Shown piece after piece: positions 17,033 to 29,585 of a DNA stretch of 64,000 nucleotides. This stretch comes from Lentinula raphanica (lineage: Eukaryota > Basidiomycota > Agaricomycetes > Agaricales > Omphalotaceae). Below the pieces are notes generated by a model. That model worked only from the letters and a program-made list of their open reading frames with translations. It made no database searches and had not been told where the DNA came from. The stretch covers positions 62,001 to 126,000 of the forward strand of contig JANVFP010000014.1 of assembly GCA_027919835.1 (NCBI GenBank), read 5' to 3'. The first letter of the stretch is position 1. Each line of letters starts with the position of its first letter. Position numbers and translations under genes: made by a program.

Positions 17033-19583
17033 ATGCAATTTACTTTGAGATCAGGTATGCCCACGGTCACTTTGCTCACACAACCTTATTCAAATCTTCG
17101 ACCAGCTGCATTTTCTAGATCACTCGCAACACGGTCCAGATTCTCAGCTTTGAGTTCTGCTGGGAAACATCGTTGTCTGTCAACGACTTCGACTGTGCGA
17201 GAAGCAATAGACCCTACGAAAGTCCGTATAGCTTCTACTATGTCTTTCCATTCGTCGCTCATACTTTCATTCAGGATGTACCCACTCCCCAACCACCTAA
17301 ACGATCCAAGTTCAGAACTGTCCTTCGAACGCTTGGGGGAGCAACTTTGCTTTCGTTGGCTGGTGGTATCGGTGTCTTTGTCTATGTTACCCAGAAGGAC
17401 CGGCATCCTGGGACGCAGCTTCCATACGATCCTGCTAAGAAAACCATTGTTATCCTCGGAAGTGGTTGGGGTGCTACCAGTCTGCTCAAGACCCTTGATA
17501 CATCTGAATATAATGTGGTAAGTGGACCGTCATGCTCTACCTCGCTCTACGCGACTTACTCGTGCTCAGGTCATAATCAGTCCCAAAAATTATTTCCTCT
17601 TTACACCCCTCTTGCCTAGTGTTGCTGTGGGCACGTTGAGTCCCAAAGCGATTCTGCAACCCACGCGTTATCTTGCTCGCCATAAGGCCCGGGCGGTCAC
17701 AGTCATTGAAGCTGAAGCCAAGGAGATTGATGTGCGTTGAACCAAGTCCATTCGAAGCTCATTACCCACTCAAACGTTGACCGTAGCCCTTTAACAAAAC
17801 TGTCACTTTCGAAGGTAAAGCACTATTAATGCAACCACGTCGAGGTTCGAAACCAACGGAATACTTCAGATGACACCGAAATCAAGGGCGAAGTCTCTCA
17901 CACCACTATTCCCTACGACTACCTTGTGCATGCAGTTGGTGCTGAAGTCCAGACATTTGGTATTCCTGGTGTACAGGAGAAGGCGTGCTTCATGAAGGAA
18001 CTTGCTGATGCAGAAATAGTACGTATTGTTTTTCTTTCTCGTTAGTCAAATCACTCATAATAATATCACACTGTAGATGCAGCGTCGATTCAAAGACTGT
18101 AAAAACGCCACTTTCCCGTCAATCCGTACCTTATACGATTTTTGATAGGCATAGAATCTGCTGCATTCCCGGGACAAGACGATACCGAAATCGATCGACT
18201 GCTTCACATAGTTATTGTAAGTCTTCATTCTACATTCTGCGTGGAGAAATTTCATCTCTCTTGTCTAGGTTGGTGGGGGCCCGACAGGTATTGAAGTCAG
18301 GTATGACTCATTCTCTCTTGGCTTGTTCGTGTTCTGAAAACACCTACATAGTGGAGAGATCCACGACTTTCTAGAGGTAAACCTCATGTCCGATCGTACA
18401 ACGTATGAACTGTACTGATATAACTTGTAGGATGATTTGAAAGCATGGTACCCCGAGCTTGCTGGTCGAATCCGTATTTCTCTCGTCGAAGCATTACCAT
18501 CAGTATTACCGATGTTCAGCAAACAACTGATTGAGTATACGGAGTCCACTTTCAAAGAAAGTAAGATCGATATCCTGACTAAAACCATGGTGAAGGAGGT
18601 GAGGGCTTCATTTGAGTTCCTTAAGATTTCAGGTCACTTAGCACGTCTTTCAGGTCAAGGACAAGTCGGTTGTTCTGCAAATGCCAGATAAGTCGATCAA
18701 AGAAGTGCCTTGTGGAATGGTTGTTTGGGCCGGCGTGCGTCTCGCTTTCATTCTTCGCAACTGTTCGCAGTGTTGACCATCATGCAGGGTAACAAGGGAC
18801 GAAAGATCACACAGGACTTGATGGCCAAGTACCCTAGCGTTCAAACAAACAGACGTGGATTGTCAGTCGACGGTATGCATGCTATCATATCCTGTTTTTG
18901 AATATTGTACGATACCTGTTCCAGATCACCTTCGTCTTGCTGGTGCAGACGGATCCATCTTCGCCATTGGTGACTGTACCTCAACCTCATACGCTCCTAC
19001 CGCGCAGGTGGCTTCCCAACAAGGTGCATACCTTGCACGAGTCTTTGCACAAATGGCGAAGAAGACAACGTTGGAGGAGAAGCTATATCAAATAGAAGGA
19101 TCAATACCCACCGTGACTGACGCAGAAGCCAAAGATCGCCTGAGCTCAGAGATTGAGGCAACGAAGAAATCGATTGCTAATATCAAGTTCAGGCCATTCC
19201 ACTACTCACACCAAGGGAGCCTTGCGTGCGTCTTATAGTTGTTCCGTCCTTTCACAAACGCTCAATCTTCATTTCATAGCTACATTGGCTCAGACAAAGC
19301 AATTGCAGATTTGCCTTTCGCCAATGGCAACGTAAGTATATCTTTTCCACACAAGTTATCCACCGCTCATCGTTATTAATTCACATAGATTGCCAGCGCT
19401 GGTGTCGCGACCTTCCTTTTCTGGCGCAGTGCCTACCTCAGTACCCTCTTTTCTCTCCGCAACCGAACCTTGGTCGCCAATGACTGGATCATAACCAAAA
19501 TCTTTGGCCGGTATGTGACAGTCAAGCATGGTCTTGTATTCTCCCTGAATTTTCTATTCTTCAGGGACTTGAGCCGGGATTAG
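17033..19583 (+). CDS. alternative (type II) mitochondrial NADH dehydrogenase, NDE-like
   Basis: Rotenone-insensitive single-polypeptide NADH:ubiquinone oxidoreductase of the inner mitochondrial membrane. ATG at 17033 ([11 protein letters not shown]) starts an Arg/Ser-rich presequence, followed by a membrane segment, [15 protein letters not shown]. Then comes the FAD-binding fold [19 protein letters not shown] and, across introns, [20 protein letters not shown]. The NADH-binding fold is [18 protein letters not shown] near 18270-18370. The third FAD motif is [21 protein letters not shown] (about 18960-19020). The protein ends [20 protein letters not shown], typical of the C-terminal amphipathic membrane anchor, with TAG at 19581-19583. 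About ten introns interrupt it. No EF-hand insertion is seen. External (Nde) versus internal (Ndi) orientation cannot be decided from sequence alone; the presequence plus membrane helix favours Nde. Confidence 0.92.
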
Positions 19584-21239
19584 GTGCCAGAATTCATCCG
19601 TCTGTCTCTCAAAATATAGATAATCATGTAGAACTTTCTTGGCTATAGACGATAACTTATCTTCCTGTGGTTTTCTGGGCTCCTTATAGATCAGCGATAT
19701 CTTACTTTCACGCGCCTTCCTCTAGACTTATTCGGTTAATATACCTTCCTTTTGCAATAACAGATAATATTCGACGTATCCCCACCTTTTACATGGCAGG
19801 AGTACGAGGCTAGGATGAATGAGAGGCTGAACGACAGGCTCAATCTGCGTTTTTGATTGTATTGTAGTAGATGTTGGGACATGTGTTGAACACCTAAGTA
19901 AGCTCAACGCACTCTTACCAAAGTCCTTGGTAGATATGTTACTGCAAAGTCTCAACAACGCGAGGTCTCGAGTTGGTTCTCTGAGGTTAGATCGTCCAGT
20001 CACTCTGTCATGAAGTCTCTCATAATGATAAGTATAGTAGACCCTCATAGACGTTCACACTACGGAGAATTCATGATTGTGACATCCTGAAAAGGCTGTG
20101 ACAACAGTGATTGAACATAAAAATTCAACATAATTCACTCTGCTGTGTTATTCTACAATAAGAAAATATAATCTCAATAAGAAATGAACCCGCAAAATCT
20201 GAACTCTTTTCATTTATTCCTTCCCTCTAGTCTGGGTTCATTGTTTGTATAGAAACTCCGAGAAATCATTAAAAATTCATCATATTCAATCAGTCCGAAA
20301 TTCCTATGTTGAGTTTAACAATTTTCAGAAAAACGCTAGCCCAAAATCAGTGAGTTTTTTCAAACAAGTCTCGCTCCGAAAATCTGTATCGACATCGCGA
20401 CGTCGTGATGTTGTGACATCGAGATATCCGGATATCACGACGCGTGACATTGCTGACATCAGGCAGCTCCAGGAGGTCGGAACGTGTGACTGCCAGTCGT
20501 ATCGTAACACATCTCGATGTTTCAAACGTCGATTCGCCTTTCAAAATTTCAACTCTTACCTCTGCTACATGTCCAGACTTGCCTACTGAGGGAACATGGC
20601 TATGATCAGTCCACACTGGGTGAGTGTCACATTGTTCATAGATTAATTCAATCCTCAAAAATACACAAGTCGAGAGAGCCATATCTTGAACCTAGCGATA
20701 AAGAATGCAAAATCATATTGCAGGGTGATAGCTAACTAATTGCTAGTGGTCATTACGTTCGATAAACTGTTGAGCTGTGCCCTTCAATCCTGCCTCTAAA
20801 CTGTCCTAAATTCCAGATTTCAGTGTTCATGATTGTGATTCAAACTGCAAAGACTTCGGCGCGCAATTTTCGTGCGTGCGCGCACCTGGCCGTCTCAACG
20901 ATCACAATATACAACCCACCCAACACAAAAGTCCTCAATAGATTCCAGAATGTAACGTCGAGCACTGTCAGTGTCAAGATCAGCTCAGGACCTGACCCTT
21001 CATATTTGTGCACTCTTGGGCCATAATGTATTCTCCTGGAGGAGTGTCATAAGAATGTAAGGGATATCTGGAAAGCTCGGCAACGTTGTTGAGTGTGACT
21101 CGTAAATGACTTATAAGCATCTATAGGCATAGTCGCTACCAACGGCGGGGTATTTTAACAGAGGGAGGCGTTGATTTCGTCAAATTTAGGTCTGTCGACA
21201 TCTCTTCTTCATCTTAGACAACACACCGTAATTCATCTA
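19584..21239. other. intergenic region without a supported gene
   Basis: AT-rich in part, with short random frames. A palindrome-rich patch at about 20390-20460 is listed as a separate repeat. No family motif or splice-consistent exon chain is visible. Confidence 0.5.
20385..20470. repeat. cluster of short GAC/GTC palindromes
   Basis: The stretch is dense in related short words (GACATC, GACGTC, GATATC) and contains the perfect 14-bp palindrome GATATCCGGATATC near 20424-20437. The words alternate orientation, so the segment can form imperfect hairpins. It lies in non-coding DNA. It could be a protein-binding cluster or a relic of a small inverted-repeat element; no function can be assigned. 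Confidence 0.4.
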
Positions 21240-23700
21240 CTCATTTTGTGTCCTCAAGGTCAATGATGATACTTCGCTATCTCCTGCCAACCACAAACTC
21301 CGTTCTTAATGTTGCCAGCTATCTAACGAAGCCAGACTGTACGTTGCAAACACGCAGTCTTAATACAGAGAGTTCTGACAAGTCGTCATCATTGATTAGC
21401 ATTGTCTTCTGTACCGGTTTCCTGAATCGGATTCAGGTGCAGAGTTTCTGCATATGACTCAAACACCAGAGCTCGATCCATTTGCACTCGCTAGGAGATC
21501 GCACAGCCCAGCCGTCCCGCCCTACAAACAACGGGTGAGTTTGCTAGAGAGTGTTTGGACAAAAAGACGGATATCCATTCATGGATAAGTTTGTAGTCTA
21601 GTACACCAACAACAACAATCATCTTTGTGTAACACGATAGCGCTTTCAATACCTCTCATGTCATTATGCGACCCCAACTCAAATCGTCCCATTTCAGACG
21701 ACATAGATTCCTTCGCTCAGAACATCATACAGAGGCTTGATCTGACTTGGAACATATCCGGCATTCCAGGAGAGAAACTCTTTCTCCGGGCAATGGGATT
21801 CTTTGAACGCTGATAACAGATTAGGTCCTGGTCACGAAGCCATCGTCCTGACCGGCCAAGACGAACATGGTTCCCCGGATGAAGGAGAGAGAATGGACAG
21901 GATGAAGGACGATGATCCCTTCAGATACCCGGGAACGTCTCAGGCAGTTTGAAGCTCATTGTGTCGATGCAGATCGAGAGAGGCTAGAGAGGGGAGAGAG
22001 AATCAGAGATCGGGCTCATTCTTATCTATTGCATGCTGCGGCCGCTCACATGCATCCCCTCGACCGTCTCGCCATCTTGGTCACGCTCCTCGTCCGTTCA
22101 GTCCCCACTTCACTTTGCGTCCCCTCTCAGTCCTCGTCAACGGCTTTTGCCCTATATGCTGTTGGATTATGATATTCCGCCGTACAGAAGCCGTACAGAA
22201 GGAGGGAATCTCTGTCGTCTTTGTCAGATGATCCTCATACTAAGCTAGGTTGACGGGTGGCCGCTCGTGAATCTACGCAACACAGTGCAAGGGATTCTTT
22301 TCACAGTTCCAATACCACATCTTCTCGAAGTAGTCACATTAGGCCTCCTACAATCATGGAACGGCAATATGAGTATGGCACTTGTGCTAGACCTCAACGC
22401 TCAGAACCCGTGCTTTTATGATACAACGATCTGTCCCTCGAACAACTCTGATCAGAGGTCGAAAGTCGCATCTCTCGCAGTCTGGATGACCACGGAGCTC
22501 CACCATCTCCGAGTGCGGAAGCGTCTATCCTCCGTGCCAATCTTGGCAGAGCAAGAGCCCTTCACTCCCGTCAAAGCTCATCAAACGTATAATCTAGCCT
22601 ACCCTCTGCTACATCCTCTCAAAATCGGCTGTCGTTGTTATCCAATTTCGGTGTGCAGAATTTCCCTACACCTTCTTCAACGCTGTCGAATCTTCTACCG
22701 TTGTTTGATCAAACCTCCTGGTCCTTTTTCTCTTGGTTCTATGCTCATGTAGCTGCTTTCGACCCTTACAATCCCAGAGATCGAGACGTGTACCAGGGCA
22801 ACAGGCAAATGCGACGATATGTGGAAAACAGCGTGATGATGATGCGTCGAAACGCGACAGATCAAAGTCACTACAATCTAAACTCAGGCTTTCCGAATCC
22901 TCGTCCGGAGGAAGTCACTCGACAGGCACCCATGGGAGTTCATCATCTGAACCAACTTGTGATCGAGTCTGGTGTGCTTTTGGAGTATCCTTGAGGTCGA
23001 CCTTGACATTAGGAGACGGACGATGTGTTGTATTACTCTGTTGACCCGGATGGGGTTCCCTCTGCTAAGAGATATGTTCCTTCTTCGTCTGCGGCTGCTG
23101 CTGCTGAGGAGGAGGATGTAGCAACGTAAACGTATGGTCCTTCAGATTACTTTGCGCTTGACCAACCTAACACCATTCCTGGATGCAGACTTCATTGCGA
23201 CTTTTCAGCCCCACTCAACTGGCCAATACTCTCAACTTGACATAACTCAATATCACTTTTCCTTCGGGCAAGACGGGTAGTTTGCGGCGGACGGGAAACA
23301 AACTAGATGCTTCATCCATATACAGGTATGCTTTCGCTATGTTGAGCACTGTGAAATCACAACCCTGACTGTGCTCCAGCTAGTTCCGGACGGCGAGTCT
23401 GTGGGCCATCCTATCGATAGCATAATTGCGCTTCGACCGAGCATGCCCTCTTGCATTGCTCTTCATGCTCTGGAGACTAGGACATCTGCAGAACTTCTAC
23501 TCCAGCTGCACCTAACGCCATCTTCCCTCTCACCGATGTTGTTGAAAATCTGCATCTGTGTACTTCTGACCGAACTTTGGGTCAAAAATCAGAAAACTGT
23601 GCTCGAGATTACATCTCTGAATTTGGCAAAGGTTTATTCTCTAAACAGGCGGGGTCCTTCTTGAGCAAGGAGGCGGTACTGTAACTACCTTGTCATAATT
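21240..23700 (+). pseudogene. possible decayed or unresolved hypothetical gene(s)
   Basis: Several plus-strand frames have biased, non-random composition but cannot be joined cleanly. These include a charged piece at 21912-22060 (DADRERLERGERIRDRAHSY), a Ser-rich piece around 22450-22590 (SRISRSLDDHGAPPSPSAEA) ending at an in-frame TAA, a piece at 22630-22745 (NFPTPSSTLSNLLPLFDQTS), and a Ser/Gly-rich piece at 22780-22990 (SKLRLSESSSGGSHSTGTHG). A frame at 23371-23664 reads through without family motifs. Stops between otherwise coherent segments suggest either several unrecognised introns or a decayed gene. I recognise no family. Confidence 0.25.
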
Positions 23701-23798
23701 TACACCTACATACTACAACTGTACAGTACAAAATTTCTGACAGAAAACATGATTTGTTTGCTATATATCTACATCAAGAGACTAGGAAGTATGCCAAC

Positions 23799-24553
23799 CT
23801 AAGCGATCTCTTCACTTTCCTGATTCTGGTTGTTGATTTGTGAAGCATAGTTATCGAAGAGATGCGGATGGTATGACTGAAAGACACACTGCTCAGCCAC
23901 TGAGATAGTATATGGTCTATTTCTCACCTTCGGAGTAGGTAACACATGAGTTACAAGCATATCCTTGATGGTAAGTTCTGTTCGCGCAAAGTGCGATACA
24001 ACCTGTGCTAAGGGTAACAATCGGCAGTGACCAAGTTGCCTGGAACATAACCAGCCACAACTCAATCTTCTATAGAGGTCGTGCTCGAATGGAATTGGGT
24101 TCATCTGGTGAACCTCTAGATAAGTTGCAGTTTCTGATATCCCGGTGGCGGGATGCAGATACGAATGAGAAATGATTCCTTTGATGATTCCCGCACCGTA
24201 GTTTCCTGCCTGGAGATCTTTGAATATCACAGAACTCTCACGAGTATTGCAGGAGAAAACAACGCCATTGCTAACAACACCAGCCAGTTTCTGTGCAGTA
24301 CGGACTAATCGACCCTTCCATGCACCAGGGGGTAAACTGTGTTTCACACACAACAGTTCGAGAATCTGGTCCAATGTGGAATTTTCCATGACATACTCCT
24401 GAGATTTGAAGGTACGATCAGAGGAGGACCAGGTAGAAAGATCGGTTCCGTCAAACATCCCTCGATGAGATTCACGTTTCATATCAAGTAAGGCACCTAG
24501 TGCCTCACTGATATCCTCCCGTAAATCTGTACTATGCTCTAGAATGATTTCAA
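23799..24553 (-). pseudogene. Plavaka/Tnp2-like transposase, C-terminal part (split by KDZ insertion)
   Basis: Continuous minus-strand frame ending at 23799 (QNQESEEIA), containing YLEVHQMNPIPFEHDLYRRL and LCVKHSLPPGAWKGRLV. It is the C-terminal piece of the transposase whose N-terminal and central parts lie at 39090-42923. At the upstream end the frame is cut at the KDZ terminus (24554). Deleting the KDZ element and one copy of the target duplication makes the frame continuous, reading GALEIILEHSTDLREDISEA across the junction. The pair is therefore one gene disrupted by a later insertion. The exact Plavaka element ends and inverted repeats were not found. Confidence 0.85.
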
Positions 24554-24847
24554 CACTTCAGGCACCCTTAAATCCTACCGACTTAGGGGGGATTACCCGC
24601 CAAATACCCGTACCTACTGGGGGGGATTACCGGTCAATTACCCAATGGGTATTACCCAAACTGGGTAATACCCTGCCTCTGGTGCCAGGGGTCCCTGTCT
24701 GGTATTACCCTCCTGGGTAATACCACCCCTCCTACAGCTTGCTCACCACCCCTCCTATAGCTTGCTCACTACCCCTCCTATAGCTTGCTCACTACCCCTC
24801 CTATAGCTTGCTCACCACCCCTCCTATAGCTTGCACACCAATCTTAC
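24554..24847 (+). repeat. left terminal inverted repeat of the KDZ element
   Basis: 294 bp, matching the reverse complement of 38866-39089 (224 bp) almost exactly. The 70-bp difference is fully explained by three extra copies of a 23-bp subrepeat (CCACCCCTCCTATAGCTTGCTCA; five copies here, two on the right) plus one extra G in a G run near 24620. Inside lie two GGGTAWTACCC palindromes spaced 16 bp apart and a second pair of GGTAWTACC cores 15 bp apart. Confidence 0.93.
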
Positions 24848-25386
24848 CACTATTATACTACTACTACTTAGTATCCTGACATCCATACTATATATTTAGA
24901 GTGCCTGTGCTCACATATGTTATGATATTGAGATAGACATATAATACATGTTGGTGGCACATGATACACTATATGTACATTACAAAACACAGATTTAAAT
25001 GTGCTGGACCTACTGAGGTGATTTTGCATTAGGTATATATTCATTACTTACATTATTCATATAATGTTTACTATCCTACCTCATAGATAATGAATTGTGG
25101 TGGTATGGTCATATCCTAACTATCTTTCTCATTCAACCAATCCAGGCCAAATCAAGCAAGGATCATGGTGATATTCTTACTCATATTACCAACATGGAAT
25201 AACACTGTACCCAATGACTTTCACTTGATATTTGGTCATTCTACCCTCAGTACCCTCAGTTGGTCTTACCCTTACCCGGGAATTCTTATGCTCGGTGTTA
25301 CCTTTACTTGGTACATGGTTATTTGCTAAGGGTATTACCATTACTGAGTTTATTGAGCCAAACTGATATGTTCACTGGCTCATATT

Positions 25387-25574
25387 ATTAGCATTACCCT
25401 CACTGGATTAGGTATTACCCCTTACAAGGCGTTACCCTCATTGGCCTCACTAGGTATTACCCATTCTGAGCATTACTCATATTAGCATTACCCTCACTGG
25501 ATTAGGTATTACCCCTTACAAGGCGTTACCCTCATTGGCCTCACTAGGTATTACCCATTCTGAGCATTACTCAT
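25387..25574. repeat. tandem direct repeat, two copies of 94 bp
   Basis: Two adjacent copies beginning ATTAGCATTACCCTCACTGG, at 25387 and 25481. They lie in the AT-rich, TTACCC-rich zone between the left TIR and the 16-bp array, and contain degenerate copies of the same palindrome. Probably a segmental duplication within the subterminal region. Confidence 0.85.
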
Positions 25575-25603
25575 TACCCTCCTTGGATATTACCTTGATT
25601 GGG

Positions 25604-25842
25604 TATTTACCCTAGATGGGTATTACCCTAGATGGGTATTACCCTAGGTGGGTATTACCCTAGATGGGTATTACCCTAGGTGGGTATTACCCTAGATGGG
25701 TATTACCCTAGGTGGGTATTACCCTAGGTGGGTATTACCCTAGGTGGGTATTACCCTAGGTGGGTATTACCCTAGGTGGGTATTACCCTAGGTGGGTATT
25801 ACCCTAGATGGGTATTACCCTAGGTGGGTATTACCTTCATTT
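25604..25842. repeat. array A: 16-bp tandem repeats with palindromic GGGTATTACCC core
   Basis: About 15 tandem units of GGGTATTACCC plus a 5-nt spacer TAGAT or TAGGT. The core is palindromic around a central A/T. The array ends about 45 bp from the stop codon of the KDZ transposase, so it lies in the 3' flank of that gene and about 1.05 kb from the left end of the element. Confidence 0.93.
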
Positions 25843-25885
25843 CATTCAACAAGAACCAAATACAAGCAAAAGGAAACTCATATTT

Positions 25886-28800
25886 CTAAGCTAAGTTGTC
25901 ATCTATGTCAATATATGTATCAGCCACTGTCAAAGCATCTATATGCTCTATTAAACCTATATCCAGATCATCTTCATCTAGCTCTGAGGAGTCATCATCA
26001 TCATCATCATCACAGACCTGGTCAACAAGCTCTGCTTGAATCTCATGCTCAACTTCCCTTAACTCTTCTGAAGTTGGTCCTACAAAGGATGGAATGAATT
26101 CTGATGGAAGTTCATTTAGTGCTTGAGTCCACAAAATAGATAGTCGTGTGAGATTGATGCGCCGATCCCAAAGTTGGTATTGAAGATCAATATCTGAAGA
26201 TTCTCTGTCAGAAATTGTAACAACTAGAAATATCAAGAGAATACCTTGTGTATTACTTATAGCAGTTACAACTACCCTCCATTCTTCTGCAAACCAATCT
26301 TCCATTACACGGATCTCATGCTTTAATCGAAGCAATTCTTCATCACAACGATCACGGAGTAGAATACCTTGGATTCCTACCCTGACCTGCTCATCTGACA
26401 ACCAAAGTGGAGGACCAGCTGAGTTGTCCTCGCCTTCGAGTCCGCAATCATCCCAGATTGCATCATCAATATCAAGTGAAAAAAGTTCCTTCATAGGAAT
26501 CGGGCGAGGCGCTATAGCATTTGCAGGAGCATTCTTCTTAGCAATACGTTCAGACATTCGCTCACAGAGCTTGTTGTAATTTCGAGCAAGGGACTGAATG
26601 CCTCCATCTCGCTGCTTGACAGTATCTTCAGTGTGCCTATGGAGTTTCCGTTGCGAAGCTAAGAGGTGTCATTGAAATCTGGAACAGAAAGGAACAATAT
26701 TTGCAAGTCTAAATGACTCACCATTCATCTGCCGTCGAAAGCTACGCTCAAGTCGGTCACGTTCAAATTTGCGAGCTTGTAGGCGCTGTCGCAAACGAAT
26801 TTTAAGTGCGCGGGCATTCATGCGATCAGTAATGAAAGGACTTGATGCTAAGTGTCGATATTGCCTTTCCCCATCAACCCCTAAATTGTTCTCCTTTGCT
26901 GACAAGGTTGACTGTGCTTTTTTAAACTTCTCTTTGAGCAAGGGAAGCTCTAATTCAGCCTCGGCAATTTCATAGGGCTCTGATGACGGGCTGGCAATGA
27001 TATCTTCAAGATCTTTGATACTTTGTCGTAGAGTGTCTCGAGATTTCCGCAGACGCAGTGCTTCCTCAATAGCTTGTTTACCAGCGGTACGGGATTGACC
27101 TGTGAAGACATATATGAGTACACAAATTTACTGAAATATTTATGGTAAAGAATGTTACAGGGTAATACCCAGACCAGGTATTACCCAGACCAGGTATTAC
27201 CCAGACCAGGTATTACCCAGACCAGGTATTACCCAGACCAGGTATTACCCAGACCAGGTAATACCCAGACCAGGTATTACCCAGACCAGGTAATACCCAG
27301 ACTAGGTAATACCCAGACCAGGTATTACCCAGACCAGGTAATACCCAGACCAGGTATTACCCAGACCAGGTAATACCCAGACCAGGTATTACCCAGACCA
27401 GGTAATACCCAGACCAGGTATTACCCCCTCATATTCAGGCAGACACTTACGAGGTGATGGCTTGACTGTATGGGACTTCTGCTCTTCCCACTGCTCATGT
27501 AGAAAGTCGGAGTCATGAGTAGACCACCGTACATTCTGTTCAGCCTCTTCACGCTTTGTTTGAACAAGCTTCCATTTCCGAGCAATCCAATGTCCGAACC
27601 CTATCAGACTTTCATTATCAGCATGCTGAATCTGGGAGTCCAGTGTATATAGTCGTATGTAGTGCTGGAGAAATACAGTCAGTACAAATTTGACCCAGAG
27701 TATGAACACTTACACCACACACCCGCAGGTAAGCAATTAGTTTACTTATTGAATGCCAGAAACGCTCGCATCCTTCACCGTCTGATAGTCCAAACCCAGT
27801 GCATTTACGAGGATGGTAAACACATTGGCAACCCCAGCCGTGACCGAATGCATGGAAGACAGAGATTGCAAACCGCATGCGAGGAAGATAATTCTTCATA
27901 AAACCCCATTTCACACAGCTACGTTCTAGCTGACAGGCAATGTCATAAAGAAGGCCGACGGTGGAAGTGGAGGGAATGTGATTGAACAACTGGTCCAAAA
28001 GGGCAAGGGCATAATGCTGCCTTTCTCCGGGTGTGGTCATATTGACAAGCCAGAGAACACGGTCATGTCGACATAAGAGACCCATGAGTGCCGTTGAGTC
28101 AAAGAACTGGGTACTGGCCTTCTCACGATAGCCATCTGCTGCGGTGAAGCTGTCATTGCAGGCATCCAGAACAGACTTTGGAACCTGCATGCCTTCTTCA
28201 ACCTCATCGTCAGCGGAACTCCTAGCTGGGTTTGTTGTGTGACGGGAAGGCCTTTGTTCTTCCACCACATTTTTCCAATGTTCGACGTGCTCCTCAGCCA
28301 AGAAAACACTTCGCGGGTGAACATGTTTCGGGTCACGAGTCTGCTTGTTATGTTTCTGATTGAAACAGGCATCAAGGCAAACAATGAAGCTGGTACTAAC
28401 GAGTAACATCAGCGAATGCCAAACCAATTTAACCCATCTGAAGTGAGTCACTTACCCATGAGCAAAATCAGACTTCCCGCCGAAACACAAAGGACATCGA
28501 CTGCGAAGATATTGAGACGGTCGTGAGCCAGCTATAGTGCATTCTTCCTCCTCATGCCGAGCACGCTTTGAAGGCCTGTCTCCACTGGATTCTGCTTCAG
28601 TCTCTGCAGTAGGTGTCGATGGAGGAGATGAAGGGGCAACAGCAGTCAACTGCTGGCGTTCTATTTCGAGGTATGAGTCAACAGACTGAGTCGTTGCCTG
28701 CTGTAGAGCATTGTACCACCGGAGCGCCATTGTGAAGCGACGACGAAGAGGATCCTTAACAAAGGTAAGCCATATTCAGGTGTATGATAAAGTGTCGTAC

Positions 28801-29585
28801 TTTTCCTTTCATCTGATAGCCTTGGCACTTCAGAAAATCCTCGATTGTGTTGCTTACTCCAGTGTGATTGGGCGAGATGCGAAGGAAAAGGCGAGTTACA
28901 AAGTCAAGCACTCGAACATCTACAGCTAGCGTCGGTTCCTTTGGTGCACTACCGAAAAGTCCACGTTCAATGAGCTGAACCGGAGCGGAACGACACTCGC
29001 ATATATTCAGAGTCAGCTTCTGCAGTCCTGTAATTGCAAATGTTAAAAGTTGGTTTCAAGATGTGTACATGGAATTTACTCACTGTTGAAGCGTAAGACA
29101 ACTATATCCAATGTCCTCTCTTTCCATCCTCGACACACACAGGCTGACTGCTGAAGAGAAATGTCTTGACTGAGGTTTCCGGATTCCCGCAGATACTTCA
29201 TATATGGAGCTATAAGTGCGGGGAGGACCTCAGTCTGCCACCGGAGCGTCTGCGCTAGAGACTTTTGTCGATGCGAGGACAATGGAAGAGAAGCCTCCAC
29301 TGTGGTGACACTTTCTACAGGAGCTTCAAGCGGTCGTTGAGCAACTGAATCGAGGTCAACGTTAGGTCGTTCCAAGAATCCGAATTGACCGACAGGTGCA
29401 GGTAGATTCCGCTGAGAGAGAACCACACCATGCGCACCATACAGAATAGGACGTGCATTCCTTTTAGAGGGAGACTTGGTCTGTGGATTGTGAGGGAAGG
29501 CATGGTAGGCAGTACGTCTTGGAGACGAAGGACTCGAAGGTACATCCTGAGTGAGCTCGCGGTTCGGTATGTTGAGCCGTGACAT
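25886..29585 (-). CDS. KDZ-family transposase with CxC zinc-chelating N-terminus
   Basis: ATG at 29585 (MSRLNIPNRELTQD), stop at 25886-25888, several introns, roughly 1,000 aa. The N-terminal part has Cys pairs (CVCRGW, NICEC) of the CxC type found in fungal KDZ proteins, then LLDFV-type helices (VRVLDFVTRLFLRISPN), FTMALRWYNALQQ and a second Cys pair, CPLCFGG. The RNase H-like catalytic region follows: IVCLDACFNQKHN, GLLYDIACQLERSC, RFAISVFHAFGHGWGCQ and GFGLSDGEGCERFWHSISKL; the Asp residues and the Glu of GEGxER are the expected acidic catalytic residues. Downstream are coiled-coil exons (LKEKFKKAQSTLSAKENNL) and an Asp-rich tail. All exons are open, so the enzyme may be active. The intron at about 27105-27446 is filled by a 16-bp palindrome array. 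Confidence 0.92.
27163..27426. repeat. array B: 16-bp tandem repeats inside a transposase intron
   Basis: About 16-17 units of GGTATTACC or GGTAATACC plus the spacer CAGACCA, again exactly 16 bp. The array lies wholly in one intron of the KDZ transposase, between the donor near 27446 (CTC|GTAAGT) and the acceptor near 27105 (CACAG|GTC), and stretches that intron to about 340 nt versus about 50-60 nt elsewhere. An open frame through it is only the repeat. Confidence 0.93.

Noticed and set aside
25604..25842. TTACCC/GGGTAA repeats as telomere-like or subtelomeric sequence
   Set aside because: The unit is a palindrome with spacer at 16-bp pitch, not a directional TTAGGG repeat, and the array is internal to a transposon next to housekeeping genes.
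27152..27373. 73-residue frame of repeated YYPDQVLPRPG units
   Set aside because: Translation of array B, which lies within an intron of the transposase on the other strand.
27163..27426. Regular short repeats considered as a CRISPR array
   Set aside because: Spacers are identical and only 5-7 nt long, the repeats are palindromic, and the host is a eukaryote.
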